Under the pieces are notes generated by a model, which had not been told where the DNA came from, did not search any database, and saw only the letters and a list, made by a program, of their open reading frames with translations. Shown in pieces: positions 56,605 through 64,000 of a stretch of 64,000 bases of DNA. How positions within the stretch are numbered: position 1 is the first letter of the stretch; every line of letters begins with the position of its first letter. A program made the position numbers and the translations under genes. The DNA is taken from NCBI GenBank assembly GCA_026873275.1, contig JANTUC010000004.1:434001-498000 (forward strand). The letters run 5' to 3'. This stretch comes from Pseudopithomyces maydicus. Its lineage: Eukaryota; Ascomycota; Dothideomycetes; Pleosporales; Didymosphaeriaceae.

Positions 56605-58433
56605 ATGGCCAAGTCAGTGCATAGCGAAGTGCACCCCGCACCTGATGCTTCTCCCGACCACGATGTAAAAAATGATGTTGCCAACGTCGAGCGCGTGCTG
56701 TCGACGGATGAGAAAGGCGAACACATAAACTACGAGCGCATCGACAACGAATTGGCCAAATACGCAAATGCTGTCGCTGTCGAGATCTCGCCAGAGGAGA
56801 ACAAAAGATTGAAAAGAATGATCGACAAGCGTGTCCTTCCCATCATGGTGTTCACGTATTTTTTACAAGCACTGGACAAAGGAACTATGTCGTTCGCTAG
56901 CATCATGGGCCTCCGGAAAGACATACCAGTCTTACTCGACAACAGCAAGGTATTTATATCTTGGACGAATTCGGATAACTTTGCACAAGCGCTAATAGCC
57001 TGTAGTTTGCATGGCTCACCACTTGTATCTATATCGCCGTACTCATCGTCGAGTTCCCTACCAACTGGATGATCCAAAGGGTACCCATTGCGAAGTATTT
57101 GGGTTTCAACAGTATGTCTAACTGGATCCAATGTTAAAAATTACCAGTATATGTATGCTGACACCTGAGTTCTTTCTAAGTCATGGCTTGGTCCGCCGTC
57201 CTCGCTCTCCATGCCGCGTGCAGGAGCTTCCCCGCGTTGATCGCCGTTCGAACACTTTTGGGTATCTTTGAAGCAGTTTGCCAGCCAACCTTCTTGATTA
57301 TGAGTTCGATGTGGTACAAGAGAGAGGAACAAGCTCAGATTGTAACCTATTGGTACATGATGAACGGCATGCAGCAAATCGTCGGTGGTCTGTTGGCTTA
57401 TTGCTTCAGCCTGATCAAATCACCGCCGTCGCCTCTGAGGTCGTGGCAAGCCATTTTCATGACATATGGAATCCTCTCGTTTTTCTGGGGTATATTTGTC
57501 ATCTGGTGGCTACCAGACAGCCCGATGCGCGCCAAATGTTTCTCCGAGGAAGACAAAAAGCTCATGGTCGAACGAGTGCGCTCCAACCAGACAGGCCTCC
57601 AAAACAAGAAGTTCCGTGCATATCAGATGAAGGAGGCATTGACTGACCCACAGTCTTGGTGCTATTGCTTAATTGCCATTTGCACGACCTTGCCAACCTC
57701 TGGTAAGTTCTGATTAATTTTGCTGGTCGGTGTGAACAAAACGTAGAACTGACCATCTTAGGTCTTGGTGGCTTTGCCAACATCATCATCAACGGTTTCA
57801 AATTTTCGGTTCTGCAGACACAGCTGCTTGCCATGGTTCTCGGTGCAGTCATCATCATCACCTTGATTTCTGCAACCTGGCTTGTGAACAAAACGCAACA
57901 GAGTTTGATAATTATGGCGATTTACGTTATCCCGTAAGGTGATCGATGACAAAAATAAATGAATGACTACTAACGAGGGCAGGTCATTCATCGGCACGAT
58001 TGTATTGATGACGGTCAAACTTCACAATAAGGCCACCCAAGCCGGACTTCTCATCAGTTACTATATTGTATTGTCGTTTTGGGCAGCGCAAACGCTCTCG
58101 ATGTCACTCCTCTCCCGTAACGTTGCAGGGCAGACGAAGAAGTCCACAGTGGTTGCGATGAACTTCATTGCTTGGTGTGTTGGAAACGCCATTGGACCCC
58201 AAGTCTTCCTAACCCGGGACGCACCCCGCTACTTTATCGCCTTCTCGACCCACATGGGCTGTTATGTGCTGCTGGTCATTGTTATTGCCTTCTTGCGTTT
58301 CAACTTTACGCTCCGCAACAAGAACAAGAGTAAGTTGCAGGAGCAGGTGGCCGAAGCAAACGACCAGAACCTTGCGCACGCCTTTGATGATTTGACGGAT
58401 AAGGAGAACCCTAACTTCAGGTACGTGTACTAA
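56605..58433 (+). CDS. MFS transporter, anion:cation symporter (allantoate permease) family
   Basis: Five exons: 56605-56949, 57006-57111, 57181-57702, 57762-57933 and 57983-58433; 531 aa. A hydrophilic N-terminus of about 80 residues is followed by TM1 (VLPIMVFTYFLQALDKGTM) and WMIQRVPIAKYLGFN in the loop 2-3 region. Twelve membrane segments can be counted, including MAWSAVLALHAACRSFPALIAV and IGTIVLMTVKLHNKA. The family (Dal5/Tna1-like) carries organic anions with protons across the plasma membrane. The neighbour is a GH105 hydrolase, so an acidic pectin fragment is a plausible cargo, by inference only. Confidence 0.88.
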
Positions 58434-58775
58434 GAACACGGGCGAGGTTGGTGGTGAGAATGGAAAGGTTGGGGGATACATGGATTTATATTATATTGGA
58501 TGGTAGCCCCCGTAATAAAACATTGTTCTGCTCCGACAGCGGCACCCATGATGCATATGCCTGTGAATTCTAGCAAAGGTCGTAGTGCTTGGAATCTTGA
58601 AACCTTGGAGCGCTGACAGTGGGAAGATGTCACGCACGTGATAGCGCGGATGCCCAGGTGCAGGTGCCCAGGTGCACGACGTAGACAGCCCCCAGACCCC
58701 AGACCCTGGTTTCACGTAGGCGGAACATGGAAAGGCCAGTCCACTGACGCCCTGCCCACCACGACGCGAGCAAGT
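58434..58775. other. Intergenic region, 340 bp
   Basis: Contains direct repeats of CCCAGGTGCA at about 58651-58676 and ACCCCAGACCC near 58693. Otherwise promoter-like sequence for PIG-S. Confidence 0.4.
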
Positions 58776-60478
58776 ATGAGCCGCAACCCGACCGAAGCAA
58801 CAAGGCAGCCGCCTCCAGAGACGCAGCAGAGTGTCTGGATGCGGCGAGCTGTGGTGGCCTCCTTCTGGGCGGTCGTCGCACTCCTGGGGGTCCCTATGTG
58901 GTGGAAGACAACGGCCATCTACCGCGCTGAGCTCCCGCTGCAGGACATGACAGCTTGGGCGAACGCGAAGGTAAGCCATACCGCCAGTGGCTACGAATGA
59001 GGGGGTCAGCATCCACTCACAATTGTTCAGGTCTGCAAGCCCGTGTTCCCGCTCCGCATCGCCGTCGTGGACGCCCCGCTACCTCCCCACGACGCCGTCC
59101 ACCTCCTGCGCATCACGCAACACGTGCTGGACGACCTCAATGACTTCGCCGCCCACAGTCTGCACCTCACCCTCGCCCAGGCTCCTGCCTACGCGCCCGC
59201 CAACGCGTCCCAGCAGGTCACCGCCGACGGGACCGCCGAGCCGTACGCCGACGATGCCGCTATAACACTCCGTGTCCGCTTGATACCAGTTGAGACAGGC
59301 TCCACACCTCGCTCGCAGCTACAGCCGTATTTTGCCACACTCGATGTGTACTATTCGCCCAGTCAGATGCCCACTGCCTCCTCGACCGACTCGCCGCTCG
59401 CGACATACATTGCCCAAGAGCTGCACCAGTTATATGCCCAGGAGCGGGCGCAGTTGGCCTATTTGCTCTCAGGAGCCCATGGCACTTCAAGTAATTCTCT
59501 TTCCCCAGAGGTTGCAAGTTATGTCCAGCGCCAATCTGCACGTGCTTTCAAATATGCACCTACATATCATCTGACCTTTTCCCTGTTTACGCCCACCTCG
59601 ACCCCTTCGGCCTGGGACATTGAAACCTCTTTACGCCAGTACATGTACCCTATCCTCGAGGCCTTCTCTTCTATCAGCAACTTCACAGTCGACACCCAGG
59701 TCCAGCTTTATGCAAGCTTTTCTCCTTCTATCCGCCAGCCCGAATATGACCCACACACCGAGGCCTGGACTATCTTCAAGGAGGACCTCAGTGGTTTCAT
59801 CAACGCTGCCGAATGGCCTCTCAGCCCTAGCATAGGCAAAGGTCCCACGATAAACTTTGCTCTGTATGTCCCAGAGCAGACCCAATCCCCGCTGTTCATT
59901 CAGGGAAGCAAAGAGAGCAGTTGGCTGGTACCTCAATGGGGGGTGTAATGATCCTCAATCCCCAACACAACGAGACGGCCTCCGCGATGGTGACAAAAGA
60001 AGCACTCATACCTGCAATGCAAGTCTTCTCGACTCAGCTCAGCTCGCTTCTTGGCTTGCCTCAAGCCCCAGCTTCACTGCCTCTTCGAATCTCCACCTTG
60101 ACACGAGTACACACCACGTCCCTCTTGCTTTCGGCATCGTCTACCCTGGGTGCACTCGCACAAGTATATCAAAAGATGCCATCGATTCCCGTGCCGGACT
60201 CTGTAGCCCAATCTGTCGACCTTTCTTTGACGTACCTCCACCAAACTTGTGATGCTCTTCGAGAAGGCCGCTTCCAGGACGCTTTAGATCACGTAAGAAT
60301 TGCTGACGGGGAAGCCGAGAAGGCGTTTTTCGAGCGCTCCATGGTCGGTCAAGTCTACTTCCCTGACGAACATAAAGTTGCTGTCTACCTACCCCTTTTG
60401 GGGCCAGTCGCTGTCCCACTTGTCATGACTGCGCTGAAGGAGCTGAAAAGTGGAGTCATCGCTCTGAGACGCAGGTGA
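58776..60478 (+). CDS. GPI17: GPI transamidase subunit PIG-S with a 1-base frame break
   Basis: Exons 58776-58970 and 59031-60478. A short N-terminus leads into TM1 (RRAVVASFWAVVALLGVPMWW), then the large luminal domain (FPLRIAVVDAPLPPHD, ITQHVLDDLND). The signature SSWLVPQWGG(V)MILNP is cut by a stop in the genomic frame at 59946-59948. The run at 59938-59943 is G6; a seventh G gives WGGVMILNPQHNETA and a 547-aa protein ending in a second TM (VAVYLPLLGPVAVPLVMTAL) with the basic tail LRRR. PIG-S (yeast Gpi17) is part of the ER transamidase that attaches GPI anchors; it is essential in yeast, so a sequencing deletion is the better explanation. Confidence 0.9.
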
Positions 60479-61181
60479 TGAAGTACATAATCACCGAAAC
60501 AGGAAGAGCACAGAAGAGCGAAAGCGACGTTGCAAGATGGGTGCAGCTATTATCTATGGAACTGACAATAAGCGTCGGGCGTACGCATTTCGTCTATGTC
60601 AGCACTATCGACAACCAGGAGCTAAAAGGGAACAGATCGGGGAAAGAAGTAAAGTTCGCGATTGGAAAGCGACGATACGACCCTAGAATTGGTCCTTCAC
60701 GGATCTACTAATCTAGTGCGTGGATGGGACTCTGGCAGGTGTGCATCCAGCCTGCGTAGTGTAGAATCCAAGCCGGCATGGAGAGGTTGTGCTTTTGCAA
60801 AGACGTACAATCCATCGTTTTCTCTGTGAACTTAAGCAAATCTTTCACCCGCGAGGATTGCTCGCGCAAGATGACTCGCTCTCGTGAGACTCCATGTGGA
60901 ACAGCTGCGGGGCCTAGGGGCGGAGAGCGAAAATGAGTGCGGGGTTGATAGAATGGTACAGCATCTCAGCAGTAGTCTAATTCGACTAGACTAACCGGAT
61001 GAACCTTTTGTTCTATGACCAGCTTGTTCGATTAGCCAACCAAAGGCAGTCGATAGATAGATGGTTCTCTCCGGTGATTTGAGATTACTATTGTAGGTTC
61101 TCTATAAATACTGCGCACCGTGCTCCTGGTCTCTACTCAATCTTATACTCAAAGAACCCTGACTCCCATTCCACATCCATC
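60479..61181. other. Intergenic region, 700 bp
   Basis: AT-rich near 61080-61110 (TCTATAAATACTG at about 61101 is a good TATA box for the next gene, 80 bp upstream of its ATG). No coding evidence. Confidence 0.5.
61101..61108 (+). promoter_or_regulatory. TATA box upstream of the beta-lactamase-fold gene
   Basis: CTATAAATA lies about 75 bp before the start codon at 61182, in an AT-rich segment. Position and sequence suit an inducible promoter. Confidence 0.5.
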
Positions 61182-62794
61182 ATGCCCTTAACGACCCAAA
61201 GTGCGGAAGCAGTGAAGACGATGCTCGATGGAGTAACCAAAGAAGGACCCACTGGCGTGAATGGCCTTGTATTCGTAGCAATGGACAAAGATGGCAAGAC
61301 TCTGGTTGAACATGCTTCTGGTACGCGCTCGGTAAACTCTAAAGAGCCTATGGACATGGATACAAGCTTCTGTGAGTATAAGAATAATCCTGGTCTTAGG
61401 GTATCTCAACTGATTAGAGTACACCAGGGATTGCATCTTGCACCAAAATCGTCGCCACAATTGCAGTTTTACAACTGGTTGAGGAAGGCCGCATACCCCT
61501 TGATGATGCTCATTTTGTCCAAAGTGTCGCACCGGAAATCGCTGCGAAGAAGGTATACGCTGACGGAGTGAATGGGGCTGACCAGGAGCGTGGCGTTACA
61601 GTGAGGATGCTGCTCGCTCACACCGCTGGCTTTGCGTACGCCTTTTTCGACCCTAGAGTTAGCATGCATGGTCGGCCTATTGGAATTGCAGGTCAGTTCC
61701 GCCCTAGCCCCCGCCTCAGTTGTGTTTTGGCTGGTCTATCCTGGAGAAGTACGAGCCTAAAACAACGAAACTAGTAGCATCTTCGTCAAATCCGTGGCAG
61801 CACATCGAGGTATACTAATTTAACTTGATCAGAGTTCAACGGAGATGAAGAAGACCTATTTCGATCACCGATGGTCAATCAGCCAGGTAAATCCAACTCA
61901 GAAAGAACACTTTACAATTGATTTCAACGAATAACCTCGATATTGCAGGGAGCATGTGGGAATATGGTGTGAACATCGACTGGGCTGGTCTCATCCTAGA
62001 GCGACACACCAAGATGAAGTTAAATGACTACATGCGAGAACACATTTTCGAGCCACTCGGCATCTCGAACGTCACTATGTTTCCCACGAAAGAGATGCAA
62101 TCCAACTTGGCGTACATGCACCAGCGGGATCCAGGAACCGGCGTTCTGGCAGAGCGTGACCATCTTTATCGCCGCGCATTCATCCAGACTTCAAAAGAAC
62201 AACAGCAGAATTTCTTCCATTCAGCTGGGGCCGGCTTGTTCGCGAAGCCCAAGGAATTCCTCAAAGTGCTGACAGCACTGTTGAACGGAGGAGTAAGCCC
62301 AACGACTGGTCAGCGCATACTCAAAGAAGAGACGGTGAACTTGATGTGGGAGAATCAGATTCCCAACCAACCAAACTTTGCTCGTGGAGGTCCCCCAGCA
62401 GCGGATCCTCTGCTCGCCAATAGCCTTCCTGAAATGTACCCGCAGGGCAACAATCCGCCGCAAGGTATGTCAGTCTAGAGTATCTCATCGATCTGATGCT
62501 GAAACCGTTGTTCACCTCTACAGGTTGGGGATTTGCTCACTTCCTCACCTTTGCTCCGGGAGAAACGGGTCGAGGCGCTAACACGGCGTGGTGGTGCGGC
62601 CTGGCAAATCTCTTCTGGTGGTGCGACAGGGAGAAAGGTGTTGCTGGGATGCTTGGTAAGTGTAGACGATCGGGATGTGCTTCGATCTGCTTTACTGAGA
62701 CCAATCAGCGGGCCAGATCCTCCCTTTTGGCGACCCCAAGGTCGTTCAGGCGTGGTTCGCGGCGGAGAAGGCAGTCTACGACGGGTTGGAGTGA
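61182..62794 (+). CDS. Beta-lactamase-fold serine hydrolase/transesterase (class C-like, EstB/LovD type)
   Basis: Six exons: 61182-61371, 61428-61691, 61833-61886, 61949-62464, 62524-62655 and 62709-62794; all phases agree, 413 aa. The Ser-x-x-Lys nucleophile motif is SCTK in WIASCTKIVATIAVLQLVEE, created across the first intron. The Tyr-x-Asn-like motif is YGVN in MWEYGVNIDWAGLILE. LLAHTAGFAY and WGFAHFLTFAPGE are also family blocks. The last exon ends AVYDGLE. These enzymes hydrolyse or transfer acyl esters; the fungal members are often tied to secondary metabolism, but no biosynthetic gene lies nearby here. No signal peptide, so cytosolic. Confidence 0.88.
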
Positions 62795-63314
62795 GTGTGT
62801 GTATATGCTGTCTGCATCGTTCTGTGAAATGAAATCAATGGCGTGCTGCACCGAGCCGTATTTGTCCTTTCAAACATGTCGTCCTCCCCCGAGGAATGCT
62901 AGCGCAAAATCTCGGTGTTGCCCCAGGAACATGCACATCTGCGGGATCCCGGTGCAGCACCGACAAAGTGAGAGATGCCCGCGCTAGCCCGATGCGGGTT
63001 TTTCCTTCGCTCTCAGCGCCAATGTGCCTGAGGATAATGCAAATCCAAATGTTCGTTTCCCTACAGTATGGAATGTCAATGGGCAGGTAGCACAGAGAGA
63101 GCCCGGCGTGGTCCAGTGCAGGCAGGCAGGGGGAGTGCAACGGCTGCGGAGGGCAGTGCATTAGGCAGACGCTGCAACGAGCCGAGAAGCACAGGGCAAA
63201 CAGGCCCTACCCCCCAAGAGAGAGCTGCAGAAAGCCTGAGAAAGGTGGGTGAGCGCTGGGCGAAATTTAGGGCGGTGAGCGTCCGACGCCTGTGATTGGC
63301 TGCCCGCCAGTCGA
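62795..63314. other. Intergenic region, 520 bp
   Basis: Upstream flank of the HSP90 promoter; short open frames with no motif. Confidence 0.35.
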
Positions 63315-63353
63315 TTCCGCGAGATTCTGCCGACCTGCTAGAAGATTCTCGAG
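63315..63353 (+). promoter_or_regulatory. Heat shock elements upstream of HSP90
   Basis: GAA-GA-TTC-TC-GAG at 63341-63353 is three contiguous inverted 5-bp HSF units. A second, imperfect array, TTC-CG-CGA-GA-TTC, lies at 63315-63327. Both are about 330 bp before the HSP90 start codon and just upstream of a TATA box. Confidence 0.75.
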
Positions 63354-63367
63354 CTCCACCACAGCCG

Positions 63368-63374
63368 TATATAT
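63368..63374 (+). promoter_or_regulatory. TATA box of the HSP90 gene
   Basis: TATATAT at 63368-63374 in CCGTATATATGTCG, 15 bp downstream of the heat shock elements. The 300-bp distance to the ATG implies a long 5' UTR, possibly with an intron (GTGAGT at about 63524). Confidence 0.65.
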
Positions 63375-63674
63375 GTCGACGCCTGTGATTCTGCCTCTAC
63401 TCGCTCTCTATCTTCTCTGAACTGCTCTCTCGAGGACTGCTGCAGACGCCCCTGCTCATTCTCTCTACACACCACACGTACAGCTTCTTCGAAAGCTATA
63501 GGGCTGCCCGCAAACTTTAATTCGTGAGTACCTGCCCTGTGCTGCTGTAGCCACCACCCCGCCACGTCGAGAGATTTCTCTTGCACCCCGCTGCCGCACC
63601 CATTCCCGCCAATTGCACCACCACTGTGTCTGACCAGTCTGCAGTCTCTCGACCACTTCACACATATACCCATC

Positions 63675-64000
63675 ATGTCGTCCGAGACGTTCGAGTTTCA
63701 GGCTGAGATCTCCCAGCTGCTGGGTCTCATCATCAACACCGTCTATTCCAACAAGGAGATCTTCCTGAGAGAACTCATCTCCAACGCCTCCGATGCCCTC
63801 GACAAGATCCGGTATGAGGCTCTGTCCGACCCCAGCAAGCTCGACAGCGGCAAGGACCTGCGCATCGACATCATCCCGGACAAGGAGGCCAAGACCCTCA
63901 CCATCCAGGACTCCGGTATTGGTATGACCAAGGCCGACCTCATCAACAACCTCGGTACCATTGCCCGCTCTGGTACCAAGCAGTTCATGGAGGCCCTCTC
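63675..64000 (+). CDS. HSP82: Heat shock protein HSP90, N-terminal part (runs off the window)
   Basis: The start is ATG at 63675 (MSSETFEFQAEISQLLG); 108 complete codons are visible with no stop. The GHKL ATPase motifs are present: ELISNASDALDKIRYE (Asn of motif I), DSGIGMTKADLINNLG and ARSGTKQFM. No ER signal peptide, so it is the cytosolic Hsp82/Hsp90 chaperone. The clustered heat shock elements and TATA box upstream fit strong heat induction. The 3' part lies outside the window. Confidence 0.95.
   Translation, partial: MSSETFEFQAEISQLLGLIINTVYSNKEIFLRELISNASDALDKIRYEALSDPSKLDSGKDLRIDIIPDKEAKTLTIQDSGIGMTKADLINNLGTIARSGTKQFMEAL

Noticed and set aside
59938..59943. Programmed frameshifting in PIG-S
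   Set aside because: No slippery heptamer or downstream structure, and similar breaks occur at homopolymers in unrelated genes.
1..64000. tRNA, rRNA, CRISPR or transposase genes
   Set aside because: I looked for T-loop motifs, spaced identical repeats and transposase signatures on both strands and found none that hold up by eye; a tRNAscan and repeat search would settle it.

Overview
The window is nuclear DNA of a filamentous ascomycete. The evidence is many short spliceosomal introns (about 48-100 nt, GT..AG with CTAAC/CTGAC-like branch sites), a fungal lysine-pathway gene (homoisocitrate dehydrogenase), a HET-domain gene (typical of Pezizomycotina), fungus-specific families (Afi1/SPA, DUF1769, DUF3431) and PMT1 O-mannosylation. 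Dothideomycetes is my guess for the class, from overall protein flavour only. I see no organelle DNA, rRNA, tRNA, CRISPR array or clear transposon.

Layout. 0-4.6 kb: DUF1769 protein, homoisocitrate dehydrogenase, FBXO31-like F-box protein. 4.6-11.4 kb: a sparse, accessory-looking pocket with a degenerate 101-bp duplication, a secreted intradiol dioxygenase and a HET-domain gene. 11.4-24.2 kb: regulatory myosin light chain-like EF-hand protein, Afi1/SPA trafficking protein, secreted histidine phosphatase, sugar O-acetyltransferase, unknown protein, Pescadillo/NOP7, GPI-transamidase subunit PIG-U. 24.6-33.8 kb: small basic protein, MSH6, class II aldolase-like enzyme, unknown acidic repeat protein. 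34.5-46.4 kb: a three-exon ISD11 gene not visible as one reading frame, splicing factor SF3a1/Prp21, PMT1, 6PGDH-like reductase, NuA3-type Nto1. 47-54.3 kb: RRM/RGG protein, DUF3431 protein, TPR protein (Acl4-like), a compact four-exon O6-alkylguanine-DNA alkyltransferase. 54.5-64 kb: divergent pair of GH105 pectin hydrolase and MFS anion symporter, PIG-S (second GPI-transamidase subunit), beta-lactamase-fold esterase, and the start of HSP90 with heat shock elements and a TATA box.

Most genes are single-copy housekeeping genes in no obvious pathway order. The contextual links I would defend are the GH105/MFS pair, the co-occurrence of PIG-U and PIG-S 35 kb apart, and several short divergent promoters (NOP7/PIG-U, 6PGDH-like/Nto1, SF3a1/PMT1).

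An important quality point: at least six one-base frame breaks occur at mononucleotide runs inside otherwise well-conserved genes (O-acetyltransferase twice, NOP7, acidic protein, RRM protein, PIG-S). The simplest reading is homopolymer miscalling in the assembly, not pseudogenes. I found no convincing novel biological system. The best leads are the GH105/MFS pair, the compact alkyltransferase, a probable GC-AG intron in Nto1, and an intron that would begin directly after a start codon.
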